64,000 nt of DNA from assembly GCA_904066235.2 (NCBI GenBank), contig CAJFCV020000005.1:12085501-12149500 (forward strand). The letters run 5' to 3'. Below the pieces are notes generated by a model, which worked only from the letters and a program-made list of their open reading frames with translations, did not search any database and was not told the DNA's origin. The position numbers and the translations under genes were made by a program. This DNA comes from Bursaphelenchus xylophilus (taxonomy: Eukaryota > Nematoda > Chromadorea > Rhabditida > Aphelenchoididae). Positions 32,821 to 44,954 of the stretch are shown here, in pieces. Within the stretch, counting starts at the first letter, position 1. Each line of letters begins with the position of its first letter.

Positions 32821-34711
32821 CATCCCAGACACAATTTCTATTTTTTTGTCCTCCCCAACACATGGTTGGCTTGTTGTTTTGATTTATCATCTGATCTCGA
32901 GATCCCCACACCCTTTAAAAAAAAGACTCATCCCCTTCTCCCATCTGCTCATCATCTGTTTTCCTCTGCCAGCGGCTGATTTCAAGGACATTTTCGTGTT
33001 CTTCGTTGTGTCTCGCGGCTCTTTCCGGCTGTTTGGCGGGTCCGAGACATTCTTTTTTTTTCTTGCGAGGAAAAGAAGTCTTGGATTTTAGGCGGGCTGT
33101 GCTCTATTTTTACTCTTTTTTTGTCAGGGTTCTAAATGGATTATGATCGAAATCTTCGTTGATATTGAACAGAAGGCTAGTGAATTTCCTCACCATTTAT
33201 TGGAAGTCAAACTACTCCAATATTTCCTTAAAAAATTAAAACAAAATTTTTTTGGTACATTAATATCTCATGAAGATAATTTTGGTTCTACCTTATAAAT
33301 CCAACAAAAAAATTCCAAATAATAGTCTAGCAACCTCTTTCGTCGATTTGTCTTACAAATTTACCATTTCAACCGCGAAAACCTCCGTTCCTTCAATTCC
33401 AGGGCGCAGCTTGCGCAAAAACTCTCAAAACGTGAGACGAAAAAAGAAAAAATTTTCCGGTTTTCTCTTCGTCTATTCCAAAAAAACTGACGTAAGGGCT
33501 TTTTATTTATTACACAACGGGGAAAAGACCCCCAAGGCGTGTGTTCAGCTGTGCTCGCGGGGCTGGGAAGCCTCTCACCCGGCCCGCTGAATCAAGCTTT
33601 GACCTTTTAAGCGGGGTTTTGTTGATATTTGTACCTTTTTAGACTGTTTTTTAAAGGAAATGCGTTACTTTAATGTGTTTATTAGTTTGCGGGAGCTTTA
33701 TTCAACAATGTCAGCTAAGACTAAACCAGGATTTTTGGGTTGAATCAAGATTTTTGTTCGTCTTTTGATATCTGGCCATGTATAATATAATTTTTTGTTG
33801 ATGAAGCGCGGACTGGACCAAACAAACATTTGCTATGGCATTGATGGGTCTTCAACTTGCTTTTAGAAGGTGTTTAGATTCGACTTTACCGACAATTTCC
33901 TGCTTTTGGACATGATTTTGTAGCTTGTCATGTACAATATAATTTTGATGTTTTGAAGTGGAAATTGTCTTTGAAAATACTAAATTAATGTCTTTCGAGA
34001 TTTATAATTCATTTTTCTTCCTAATTACATTCTTCTAAAACTTCAGAAACCAGGATTTCAAAATTTTTCGTCCAAAATATTATGTTGTTACCTAAAATCT
34101 TGCAATTTATTCCAGAACCACCCAGATTCCTCGATAAAACTTGACAATTGCCTGTTTGGCGGATAGTGGCTCCGATTAGTCATGGAGTCATACAAAAATT
34201 TCGTGGGTTATTGCGAAATCCTCGCGGGAAATTCGGACATTCGCTCGCGGGTTTGCATCATTCCATGTGAAAATGGGCGGTCCGCCAGCTGATAATTGCA
34301 GCGGTTTTCTGATAAAAAAGGTGACTCTTGGTCGATTGACACTAAATATAAATTTGGGGTGGTACGGAAAAGTCCTGACTTTTTGTTTTTGGAGTTTGGG
34401 ATGTTACACTTGGCAAATTTGTTACGAAATTGCCGGTCAAAGGCAAACTCCTGCGTTTACAACTTTTTGGTGGTCTATGTAGTCTTGTCTTAAGGTTGGA
34501 GGCGGCTCATTGAAGATTGCAAAATTAATTATATTATCCATGATGAAAATATTGGTTTACGCGAGAATCCCAGTTCGGAATATTTAGTCGAGAATCTCCT
34601 TTTCTTACTATTTATCGCCAATTTACTCCCGAAATATTACTGTATTTATCAATTTCAGCTCTCTAATGATCCCGAGGTCAATCTGAACTTAACCCCCTCG
34701 CCCTTTCAACC
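32821..34711. other. Intergenic upstream of the GTPBP gene; no gene recognised
   Basis: A 36-codon frame at about 34182-34292 (MESYKNFVGYCEIL) looks weakly coding but has no splice support. TTTCAG at about 34656 could accept a spliced leader for the GTPase gene. Confidence 0.35.
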
Positions 34712-37477
34712 ATGGCCGTTTTTAGATCTCAGTCTAGAAAGTAAGTCAAGTTTATAGTATTGGTATTTTGGCATTTAGAAGATCACACTCACGCCCAAAA
34801 CCCTCATCAACAATATCGCGAATACCCTCGAATGGTGAACTGAAGCTGCCGCCGGAGCGTGAGAACGATAACGTAGAGTATAAAGTGAGTGGGAGGGGTG
34901 TTCCAAAAAAAATCAATTACCCGCTACAATATGACATCTCCCTTCTTTAGTCCAAATTAATCAACCCGAATGCCAAGCGCCTGCAGCACCTTTGCACACA
35001 GATGAAATGGCGTCTTCAGCAGGGCGACGGAGAAGCCATCTACGAAATTGGAGTCGAAGATGACGGCCGAATGACCGGATTGGAGAACGATGAGATGTCA
35101 ATTAGCATGCAGACGCTTTGCACAATGGCGCAGAGCGTTGGAGCGGTGCTTATAATCCTCAAAGACCAATGCGTGTACGGAAAACCGGGCGAAGCGGGCT
35201 CTCGGCGGGTCATCGAAGCACTGATCCGAAAACTGCCGGATGATCAGCAATTTTCGGACCTTAGGTAAGCGCGAGGTGCGCCCTGGCTCAGAGGAAAGTT
35301 GAGGAATCAGAAAAAGGTCTGGTTGTTTGACAAGAATGTCGGAAGAGTAGTTACTAGTATATTATTTATTACTTTTTGTGAAAAAAATTATTGATGGTCG
35401 ACATCGGCAAGCTGCGCCCTATTTTTTTCTGAATTTTCTTTTTTTTATCGTATCTTTTTGCTGTTTTTGCGATAAATTTCCTGAAAGGCATTGTAAACCA
35501 TTCTTTGCAGAGTAGCCATCCTCGGCAATGCATCAGCCGGCAAGTCGACCTTGTGTGGAGTCCTAACTCAAGGAGTTTTGGACAATGGAAATGGAAAATG
35601 CCGCCTCAACTTGCTGCGTTACATGCACGAAGTTCGAACCGGGAAAACATCGTCCGTCAACCTGGATGCCTTCGGATTCGATAAAGCTGGAAATGTAAGG
35701 ATTTTAATCGCTTTTGGATTTTTTCGAATTTTAGGTGCTAAATTACTCCGAGAACTCGCTGGAAGAGATTGTAAAACACTCGACGAAACTAATAACCCTC
35801 ATTGATTTGGCCGGGGATCGGAAGTACATGAAAACCACTATTTACGGGGTGTCCGGTTACACTCCACATTACTGCGCACTGCTGGTGAACGCTCGAATTG
35901 GATGGACGCAAATGAGCCAAGAGCACTTCGAACTGGCCAAGGCTTTCAATGTACCGGTGTTTATAATCGTAACGAAAGTGGACCTGGTCACAGAACAGAG
36001 ACTCCAACGGATTTTCCAGCAAATCCAGGCGGTTGTAAAAAGATCTCATCCAAATCTGCTGGTTCAGAAGGTGGATGACGAAGAAATGGCCGAAAAGTAA
36101 GGAATTTGAGACTTTTTGTTTGGATTTTTAGAGGTATAAAGGCTTGATGTGGATCATGAAAGGTTGAGAGGACATTAAGAAGTTGGTATTGTCAAAAAAA
36201 TTGAGGGAAAACACCTTGTTTTAGGTAGCTTTGTGACTATTTTAGAAAATTTGAGAAATTTGATGGGGATAAAGGGAAATTCACAGTGGATTTGAAATGG
36301 GAAGAGAATAGGCTTATTTTTTGTGTGGCACGTTGAACATTTTTCTCTGATAAACGGTTTTTTATACCCGCAATTTTTTCCAGAGCCGCTCAAGATTTGA
36401 TGAACAATAAGACCGTACCGCTGATCCAAATATCATCAGTGAATGGGACTGGCCTTCAAACACTCTTAACCTTCTTTCGAAGACTCCCAGCCCGAATCAG
36501 CCGTCGACGCGCCGCATCCGAAGCCGAGCCGCCCTCAACTCTGTTCCATGTCGACGAAATTTTCCGCGTCTGCGAAGTGGGCTGGGTGGTGTACGGCCTC
36601 ATGGCGGAGGGCAGTGTCAAAGAGAACGATTGGGTTCAGATCGGGCCGGATTCGCAGGACCAGTTCCACTTCGGCCAGGTGAAAAGTTTGAGGCGGAATA
36701 AACAGCCGGTGTGGACGGTGAATGCGGGAGAAACGGCGTCGCTGGCGGTGTCGTTCGAAAAGACCGGCGCCGAAAATTGGCTGAGAAAAGTGAGGAGACA
36801 TTTGTTTGATTTTTTGGCCGAAATTTTGAAGTTTTGGCAAGAATTTGAATTTTGGGGTTTTGGCGGGAAATTCAAATCCAATTTTTTTTTAGGGAATGGT
36901 CCTTATGAACCATGATGCTACTCCAAGATGTTGCCGTCGTTTTGTCGCTAGATTTTGTCTCCTTTCCCATCCGGTCGACGAACTCTGCATTGGATTTCAA
37001 GGCACAGGTAAATTTTATATTGTTTTAGGTAAGGTACGGACAATTTTTTTGAATTTTGATGGATTTTTTGTGGTAAAACGTAATGTGATTGCTTTTGAGA
37101 GGGGGTTGCGGGTTTTCGAACTGATTTCTCTGATTTTTATTGTTAGGAATGCATTTTTTTTATATTATTTTAGCCAAAAATGATAAAAAAAAATTTGTTG
37201 AAATTGCATTTTGATATCTTTTGGTGACTCTGAGTGGATTTATTGAGGCTTATTTTCATTTTTTTCGATTTAAACCCCTGAATTTTTAGTGTACATTCGA
37301 TCTCTGAGGCGCACTGTGACCATCGTTGATTTCTCATCGGAGTCACTGAAATGCGGCGAACCGACGGATGTGACCTTCGAGTTCTATGGAGGACCGTCCT
37401 ATGTTCGCGAGGGAGAGCACGTCTTCTTCAGAGAGCGCACTACCAAAGGAGTAGGACAGGTCCTGTCCATCATGTGA
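34712..37477 (+). CDS. GTPBP1/GTPBP2-family translational GTPase
   Basis: Eight exons (34712-34740, 34779-34884, 34951-35264, 35511-35694, 35735-36096, 36384-36789, 36893-37007, 37290-37477) keep frame to give 567 residues, close to the known family length. G1 is GNASAGKST at 155-163; then [13 protein letters not shown] and [14 protein letters not shown] (switch I region) as in GTPBP2; G3 is DLAG at 235-238; G4 is TKVD at 291-294; the C-terminal half holds the two beta-barrel domains typical of EF-Tu-like factors. Members act in ribosome rescue and mRNA surveillance. The family's His directly after DLAG is Asp here (DLAGDRKY). The start ATG precedes a 29-nt exon; a downstream start is possible. 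Confidence 0.93.
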
Positions 37478-38016
37478 TAGATGGAAAATGTTGCCAAAAA
37501 ATTGAAGGCTCTAGGGTAGAATAAGAAGAATTTTGAAAGGTTCTAGAATTTCCTTATAGAATTTGGAAAGAGTTTGAAAATTTTTGGGTATTTTAGGCTT
37601 TTTTAGGCCATTTTTGGTGGATTTTTGTCCAATTTCCCTGTTTTTTGTAGATATGTACATAGTTTAATCCATTATAGTCTTGACCGGTGTTTTTGTCCAA
37701 TCTTTGTCTAATTTTTGTGCCCTCTTACACTTGTTTTTAACTAAAAAATACGGACAATGCATTTTATGAGATGAAAACGGCCATAAAATAACGGTTTTCT
37801 TATATTGTTTGCTAATGCGGTTTATAATAATTTTGGATTTTTTTGTTTATCAGTTGCATAAAATTTTTTCCAAAATTGTGGATGTGAAGAAATTAGAAAA
37901 TTTTTAATTTCCTTAAAATTTTTATAAAATATGACTTTAATAGAGATTAGTATTTTTATTATGGTTATTATGCTACACTTGAGATTAAGAGAATCCAAAC
38001 GACTCAAACCGTATTC
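37478..38016. other. Convergent intergenic region
   Basis: 3' ends of the GTPase gene (plus) and the TIMP gene (minus) meet here. A minus-strand AATAAA near 37954-37959 suits the TIMP transcript. Confidence 0.45.
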
Positions 38017-39919
38017 TTAGATCAGTCGTTTCGGGCAAGGATCGTGTTTTTTCTTCGTCAAATCCGCCACTGTGGTTTTTGGAACCTCGGCCCAAAGGAG
38101 AATATCGTTTTCCATCGATTTGTGCTTGTCGTCAAACAAGATTTGAAGACATAAGTTGGTGGTCATTGTGCCGTTATAATAACTGCCTGAAAAATAAAAA
38201 TGATAGGGTTGGCAGTGAAAATCAGATTACTTGAAAACAGAAGCTCCTCAAAACAGAGCCAGTCCTACTTCAGTCGACGAAATGGTCAAAAAAAATGAAT
38301 AAAAATGAGCCAAGTTTGCTATCAAAAAGTATTGCAGAGATGAAAATACTGGGGGTTTGAATAGAGATCAATTTGTAGTTTGATCTTGGTTCTTTTGAAG
38401 CTCGAAAAAGGTCGGAAAAGTTATCCCCGTAGTGACCTTTTTTATTATCAAGAAGCAATCATTTTTGTGTTGAAACGAACACCTTTGGTATCAAAAAGTA
38501 TCAGAGACACAAAAATGATTGCTTTTTTGAAGAAATAAGGTTACGGGGATTTCTTTTGCGACCTTTGTCGAGCTTCAAAAAACAATGATAAAACTTGTAC
38601 AGTGGTGGACCTGATCCAGTGGCAAAAAACGTACGATTTTGCATCCAGGAAGCATCAAAAAATATGGCAAAATACCTCCCTCCCCAAGTGGAAAGACTCA
38701 GATTTCAAGAGCGCGCCCGCTCTTTTTGTGAGGAATAAGGGCGCGCCCTTCAAAACAAAGTTTTTCACTTGGAGGGGGAAACATTTTGCCACATTTTTAA
38801 CACTTCCCGGATGCAAAATGGCACGTTTTTTGCCACTGGATCAGGTCGCCCACTGTAGAAGTTTTATCATTGTTTTTTGAAGCTCGACAAAGGTCGCAAA
38901 AGAAATCCCCGTAACCTTATTTCTTCAAAAAAGCAATCATTTTTGTGTCTCTGATACTTTTTGATACCATTCGACACCAAAATGATTGCTTCTTCAGAAA
39001 AAAGAAGGTTGCTTCGGGGACAACTTTTTCGACCTTTTTCGAGCTTCAAAAGAACCAAGAGAAAACTACAAATTGATCTCTATTCATACCCCCAGTATTT
39101 TCATCTCTGCAATACTTTTTGATATCAAAAAAATTAATGAATTACTGCCAGTAGACTCACCTGAAAGCAGATATTCCTTTCCTTTGTCCAAGAATATTCC
39201 GCAAAGTCCATCCTCGGCTGGGGTGTAGACCGTAGTGGGCAGAGCGGTGCTGTTCAATTCCTCCGGATATTTGAAAACTTTCAGAAATTTTATGGTGTAT
39301 TTTACATCCTGAACGTATGGAAAAGCGTCGTCATGATCTGTTGTGTTGACAATTTCGAGGTTGACGATTTTCGCGTGAGAAACTGAAATAAAAATGTTGA
39401 AGATTAGTGAAATCTTTGTTTGTATTAGTTTTTACGCATGATTTTTGCAGAAATCATAACGACTTTACCGCTGAAAATGCGTTATATCGCTTCTTTGGGA
39501 CATCCGAGACAAAAAATTGGCTGTTACCTTCATAAGCGTGAAGAATAGGCTCTCACTAAAAAAACTTTTTTCTCGCAAATTTCACCAAATTTTGGCCCAA
39601 AGAACCATCCGTTTCTCGCCTGTTCTCCTTTTTTCCATAGTCTTTTCTTGGCAAAAATCGTTCAGCATTCGCGGCGCTTGCAGAACATGACTGCGATTTC
39701 TCAGTTCCATTCATGAGATACTTTGATCGCGCATGTAAGAATTAAAGAAAATCTGAGCGTTGGATTCAATCAAACCCTTGATAAAATGAATTTTAACTTA
39801 CCCCAATCAGCATCACAGTATTTTTGTTTGATTTTCCCAAAAGCGCATGTGCAACAGTAGGCGGGATAGGCTAGGGCGAGGATTAGGGCTATCAGAGCGA
39901 CCAACTTTTTGTCGTTCAT
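38017..39919 (-). CDS. Single-domain TIMP (tissue inhibitor of metalloproteinases)
   Basis: Minus-strand exons 39919-39802, 39382-39161 and 38186-38017, both introns in phase 1, encode 169 residues. A signal peptide (MNDKKLVALIALILALAYPA) is followed by CTC at 23-25 and KYCDAD, matching the TIMP CxC start that chelates the metalloproteinase zinc once the signal is removed. Further on, VYTPAEDGLCGIFLDKGKEY and MTTNLC line up with conserved TIMP N-domain segments. An extra Cys at 22 lies just before CTC; if cleavage fell before it, the free amino group would not be on the CxC Cys. The C-terminal six-Cys domain of vertebrate TIMPs is absent, as in other nematode TIMPs. Secreted inhibitor of matrix metalloproteinases by family. 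Intron 2 contains a foldback with nested D6. Confidence 0.92.
38320..39124. mobile_element. Foldback element in TIMP intron 2
   Basis: Arms 38320-38598 and 38857-39124 are inverted copies, from TATCAAAAAGTATTGCAGAG and its complement inward to AACAATGATAAAACTT. Each arm itself holds two imperfect copies of an AGCTCGAAAAAGGTCGG-type unit. The centre is occupied by D6. Confidence 0.82.
38600..38855. mobile_element. D MITE copy 6 at a palindrome centre
   Basis: CAGTGGTGGACCTGATCC to GGATCAGGTCGCCCACTG flanked by TA; it sits in the loop of the foldback. Confidence 0.88.
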
Positions 39920-40788
39920 GGCTAAAAAGAATTTTTAGGTCGACTTATCAAAAAAAAAACTGTAAAAAAAGAGTGGTCAATGACTTTAAAAAACCTATTC
40001 ACCGCGTAAAACAAGATAAATAGAGCAAAAATTATACACTGTAAACACGGAAACTTTCCAAAACAACCGAAATAAACAAAAAATTCAATAAAAATCGGAC
40101 CGAAGCGTCGGAAAAAATACATTTGAGCCAAACGTTAACCTGAAATCGCGCGAGGAACAACTTTACCCCAACCCCCACTCTTCTTCACTTGAAGAAATTG
40201 GGCAGAGCGTTTTTAATAAGCCACCAGTGACTAACCGAATACGGGGAGTCGGGAAACTAACCAGCGAATTGGCGGTTGATAAACAAACCGATCCAAGGTG
40301 TTATTTTTGGCGAAACGGGAACACATTTTAGACGTCATTTTGACATTTGCGAAATGATGAGTAATAGGGCGAGTTGGAAGAGAGCCTTTTGAAAATCTTG
40401 GGGTCTGTCGGAGGTGTTGTTTTTTTGAGTTTGGCAAAAAAAAGAAATTGGATCGACACGTTTAAATTGTGTCAGTAAAAACGGCCTTTTGTAATCGTAT
40501 GTCGAGGTTTAATGCCATTCAATGATTAAAAGGACTTTCTTTAAGAATACCACTGAACTATCAAAAATCGACGATCAAAAATTCTGTGTTTATGCATACA
40601 GTGAGGCCACTCTACGAAAATCTATTTCCGATGTGAAAGTGCTAATTTCAGGCCAAAATAAATCGCATACAACGAAAATGACGAGAAATTATCACAAGTA
40701 ATCTTTTTTTTGTCCCATGCAATCCATCGCACGACAGACCGACAGACTTGACACCGCAGTATCAAGTCTATCGATCGACCCGTCACTA
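39920..40788. other. Upstream region of the TIMP gene; no other gene seen
   Basis: AT-rich with poly-A/T. No supported exon on either strand. Confidence 0.4.
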
Positions 40789-41768
40789 CAGTGAGGGGCC
40801 TGATCCAATGGCAAAAAACGTCTCCTTTTGCATCCCGGAAGGGACCAAAATGACTCCAAACCATTCCCTTCTCTAAGCTAAAAAACTCCGCTTTGAAAAG
40901 CGCGCCCTTTCCTTCAAGGCGGGCTCTTCAAATCGGGGTTTTTCAGCTTACTAGGGAAGTGTACATACGAACCCTCACCAAATGATAAGTGACATACGTC
41001 ACTGAAGAGCCCTTGAAAAATGGTAGAAGACACCATTTTCATTTTTTGCAGAATGACTTTCCGCGACGACCTACTGTAAATTGTATTATTTTTAGGCCAT
41101 TTTGCAACAAAAATCTTCCTTTCTCTTGGGCAGGAAAAAATCCTCGAAGAGGGTTGCTTCAATAGTGTAGTGGTTGCTGAGCAGGCTCATAAGCCAAAGC
41201 AAGCCGGGTTCAGTTCCCAGCTTGGGAAAAATAATTTTTGCGTTCTTACAGTTAGAAAAATATTTGCGTTAAACTTTTACAAACGCTTTAATTTTACTGG
41301 AAGACGGTCGGTTACGGTTGCAACCATCAAACTTACATGTTTTTCAACATTAAAAAACGTGAAAAGTGTTTTTTCACATTATGGGTACTTAAAACCAGTA
41401 AATATCATAAGTAAAATGGTCTTACTGGCAAGCGCTAAACTTCATAATGATCCTTATGCTAACCTAGTAGCATTCCGTACCATTTAACGTTTTGAAATAA
41501 CATTTATTATGCCCCACAGCAGATATTGTAACTACTTAAGGGACAAATCAACCGTTTATAATTTTTTGCCCTGAGGCATTCTGCAAAAAATGAAAATGGT
41601 GTCTTGCACCATTTTTCAAGAGCTTTCCAATGGTGTATAACACTTGCCATTTGGTGAGGGTTCGTTTGTACACTTCCCTAGTTAGAGAAGGGAAGGGTTT
41701 GGAGACATTTTGGTCCCTTCCGGGATGCAAAATGTGACGTTTTTGCCATTGGATCCGGTCCCTCACTG
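40789..41768. mobile_element. D element copy 7, 980-bp long form with tRNA-like cargo
   Basis: Ends CAGTGAGGGGCCTGATCC and GGATCCGGTCCCTCACTG flanked by TA. Inside the usual D arms lies a second inverted pair (ACCATTTTCATTTTTTGCAG and complement) and about 340 bp of unique sequence including a tRNA-like stretch. It may be the parent of the 250-bp D MITEs or a cargo-bearing derivative. No transposase seen. Confidence 0.85.
41166..41228 (+). ncRNA. tRNA-like module in D7, Met-like loop
   Basis: GTGTAGTGGTTGCTG resembles an A-box region; GGCTCATAAGCC forms a small hairpin whose loop includes CAT as in tRNA-Met; GGGTTCAGTTCCC forms a T-arm-like hairpin with a B-box match. Stems are incomplete, so it looks like a tRNA relic. 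Confidence 0.45.
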
Positions 41769-41811
41769 TATTTTCCCGACAGACTACATTGTGCTTGGCG
41801 ATTCAACAAAT

Positions 41812-41949
41812 CTTGTCTGTCGGGAAAATAATGAGCGCAATGTCGCTGCGCCCATCGCGTCGCTGAAGTGAAAAGCAATTGGACCTTGCCACAACACATT
41901 TCTTTTTCTCAGCGGCGACAAAGTTCTCGCTATTTTTCCGACAGACTGA
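41812..41949. mobile_element. K MITE copy 10
   Basis: TTGTCTGTCGGGAAAATAAT to TTTTTCCGACAGACTGA; subfamily 1. A lone K right end (TTTTCCCGACAGACTA, 41770-41785) adjoins D7 just upstream. Confidence 0.83.
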
Positions 41950-42114
41950 GAATTAAAAAAAACAGTTACGAATACCACACAGAAAATTCTTGCAGGCCGA
42001 GCTGTTAATTGAGAATGCCTGATAGACCTTGAAGACCCAATGACAACGGTCTAAATTTGTCATCAAAAAGTTATGAAACAGGCTAAATTTTTATTGCAAA
42101 AATTTCCATGAATA

Positions 42115-42239
42115 TCAGCATGTCGGGAAAATAATGTGGATTGGAGTCATCGCCTTGCAACGGCTAGCCACGGCTGAAAATTTTTTGCGCCGGGAGACAT
42201 TTTGCTCTGACAAATCCACATTATTTCCCGACAGGCTGG
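42115..42239. mobile_element. K MITE copy 11, subfamily 2
   Basis: TCAGCATGTCGGGAAAATAA to TTATTTCCCGACAGGCTGG, flanked by TA. Confidence 0.85.
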
Positions 42240-43029
42240 TAAATTTCCTCGTTTCACCTATTACAATCTTTTTGTCAATTTAGATTGGATTTCGGCGTCT
42301 TCGGATTCAGATGTTACTGTACAAAATATTTTTTATTTACCAGCTTAGTGTAAAATGAAATTTTGATTTTTGGTCTCCACAAATCGCCTCTTTCAAGTCG
42401 CCCAGTCTTTACAATTAACCGTAGCCTGTGAAGAAACAAATTGGAGAGCTGTGCTTGGTGTTACTATGGAAAGAAAAAACAGGACCGGCACTCCGACTAT
42501 CAGCTGACGCCGGAAAAACGGGTTTCTGTAAGTGGAAAGGGGGGTATTTTAATAGTAAGTTTCTTTGAAATTGTTGTTGTTTTTTTCGTGGATGCGGCTT
42601 CTCTCCGGTTGCAGCAAACGGTTCGTTCTGTAGTTTTTTTTGAAATTCGGCTTGAGAAGCTGATAATGGAGTAATGTGCGAGTGAGGGAGTGTTGTAAAA
42701 GTCGTCTGTAAATACAATTTTTAATTTTATAGAGGCTTAAAAATAGCCTTCGGTTCAAGGGCTAAGTACAATTTGTTTTTATCCCCATATAACAGCTTTT
42801 ATCCTCGGGTTTGGGCGTTGCAAAAGCGTACGGGGGCTTTTAAGATTTCGCGTGGTGGTTTCTGACTGTAAACAACCAAACCGACGCTACTATTGGATAG
42901 AAATCCTCTTTAGGGCACTTTTTAATTTTTTTCAGCAAAAATGGTTTTCTTTTTTGATGAAATTTCGTTTTTAAATCTTTCTTTAAACAGAATGTTTCAA
43001 TAACACATTTTCGAGCTGTAGAAACAATA
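42240..43029. other. Intergenic with one possible exon
   Basis: 42420-42530 is open in more than one plus frame between a TAG acceptor and a GTAAGT donor (ESCAWCYYGKKKQDRHSDYQ in one frame). No partner exon found, so I do not call a gene. Confidence 0.3.
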
Positions 43030-43168
43030 CCAATTTATCGGAAAAATAATATGGGTTTGTCGCAGCAAAATGTCGCGCCTCGTCGCAGCCGCGTCCGGCC
43101 GTTGCAAACCGATGATTGGCGATTCCAAGACGCTACGACGAATCCACATTATTTTCCCGACAAGCTGA
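43030..43168. mobile_element. K MITE copy 12, subfamily 2
   Basis: CCAATTTATCGGAAAAATAA to ATTTTCCCGACAAGCTGA, flanked by TA. Confidence 0.83.
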
Positions 43169-43210
43169 TATTTGTCAAATTTTTGAATTCAAAATTCGGG
43201 ACGTTTCAAG

Positions 43211-43358
43211 TCATACTGTCGCGAAAGTAATGAGCCTTTAGTCGCATCAAAAATCGCATCATCGCCAAGAAAGCGAATTGTGCCGTGGCAAAATCAAACT
43301 GCTTTTCACTTCACGACTGGCGCAACAAAATTATGCTCGTTATTTTCCCGACAGACTA
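43211..43358. mobile_element. K MITE copy 13
   Basis: TCATACTGTCGCGAAAGTAA to TATTTTCCCGACAGACT; subfamily 1. Confidence 0.78.
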
Positions 43359-44180
43359 AAAGTTTTACATCAGACGGTTCGGAGCGAGGCTGACGCTACA
43401 GATTGATCTTTTGCGCTTTTTGTCTCTAACATTTTTTTTATCAAATATTTGTCTCGTCACATATCCCCCCGACAATCACTTTCGGCTCCCGTCTCCTCCG
43501 AACACAAACATATAGCACATACACTCTACAAAGGCCGACAAAAAAATCCGAGCCCTCGTTTCGAGTGAAAAAATCAACAAAACGGGGCCGCGCGCGCGGT
43601 GAAAGGCCACGTTTTAACCACAAACTCAAACAAAACCCGCCGTGTAAATCGAAGTTCAGGGCGGACGGGCCGCGCGAATTCGGATCTCAAACAAACCTCG
43701 AGCGAAAAACTGGATTTCTCGATGGGACAACAGACGTTTTTGAGCAAAACTTTAGGGGAAATTGAGCTTTGACTTCGGGAATTGAGCTTTGACTTCGCAG
43801 CGGATTTTTGCGAAGGCGATTGGGCAACTTTTTTGCACATTGAAAAACCTCGGTGGAGCAAATTGTAGGAATCAAAACACGTGTTGGTGTCAGAAGTGCC
43901 TCAACAGTATTATGAGGAATTTTTTCGAAGAAGTACTTGACTCGGATGCTCAGAATTTGTTTAAATTTTGGTGAGCATGAGCTATGTGCAGGTCAATTTG
44001 TGAAATTTTTAACTAGGCGGCACGGCCCGGATATTAATTTTAGCATTTTCACAAAGTGCCTGGACATTTGTCGCGGACCGCACCGTGCACAAAAATTGGC
44101 GAGTTCTTGCACCGTGCACTCACCCTTTTTTGGTTTTGCACTGTGCATTTGAAATACCGTTGCGACGTAGGCTTTTCTCA
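43359..44180. other. Intergenic; E fragment at the 3' side
   Basis: 43560-43760 is GC-rich and open but basic and low-complexity. TTGAGCTTTGACTTCGG occurs twice in tandem near 43763-43800. 44060-44175 is E-type with three TGCACNGTGCA palindromes. Confidence 0.35.
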
Positions 44181-44772
44181 CAAGGAAAGTACTTTTATGG
44201 GGGCTCCTACTTTTTGACGGGACATACCTCAAAAAATCAGAAAAAATGCGCTGATCAAGGATATATAAATCTTAGCTGCCCATTTTAGGTTTTTAAGGGT
44301 GAAAATGCCCAAAAACTGGTTTAATTTCCCTACAAAAGGCAGACATTCGAAACGATAAAAAGCGCACTCGGTCTCTTCCTTCGGAAGAGAGCGGTGTGGC
44401 CGAGTGGTTAGTGCCGTAGTCTGGGAATCAAGAGGGGGGACGCCGCACAGGTTCGATTTCCCTTTTGGGCTGAATCAACTTTTTTTGAAGCTGAAGGTCG
44501 GAAAAATAAATTTTTGGGCCAAGACTGTCTTATTACGTCTTAGAAACTCAATAAACACCATTTTAAGCCAAAATAAAAATTGTAAACCTGTGAAAAAATT
44601 AAGCGAAAAGGGGTTCATATAGGACTTTAAGTCAACTTCCGATTGAGTTTTCACCCCTAAAAACCTAAAATGGGCAGCTAAGATTTATATATCCTTGATC
44701 AGCACATTTTTCCTGATTTTTTGAGATATGTCCCGTCAAAAAGTAGGAGCCCCCATAAAAGTACTTTCCTTG
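44181..44772. mobile_element. C element copy 3
   Basis: Ends CAAGGAAAGTACTTTTATGG and complement, flanked by TCA on both sides (3-bp duplication). Very close to C1 throughout, including the arms and the tRNA-like core. Confidence 0.88.
44374..44465 (+). ncRNA. tRNA-like module in C3
   Basis: Same hairpin TCTCTTCC-TTC-GGAAGAGA, A-box TGGCCGAGTGG and B-box GGTTCGATTTC as in C1 and C2. Confidence 0.6.
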
Positions 44773-44954
44773 TCAACTGCGCCGCTGCGATTTTGCTCAG
44801 AAAATGTGCACACTGCGATCGGCTTTTTTGAGGTTTGCACGGTGCGCTAAGGCAAACTTCCACGGCGGCATTGGCGACAAAAATTCAAGATTCACTGTGC
44901 GAAAGCGAAAACATATCCAGGAACTTTGTGGAAATGCTAAAAGGCGGTCCTGAT
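44773..44954. repeat. E repeat
   Basis: GCACGGTGCG and CACTGTGCG motifs; borders H2. Confidence 0.5.

Noticed and set aside
34182..34292. 36-codon frame MESYKNFVGYC as a small gene
   Set aside because: Too short and isolated to support; noted in the region entry.
42415..42717. 100-codon minus-strand frame
   Set aside because: No splice or family signal; overlapping plus-strand readings are equally open.
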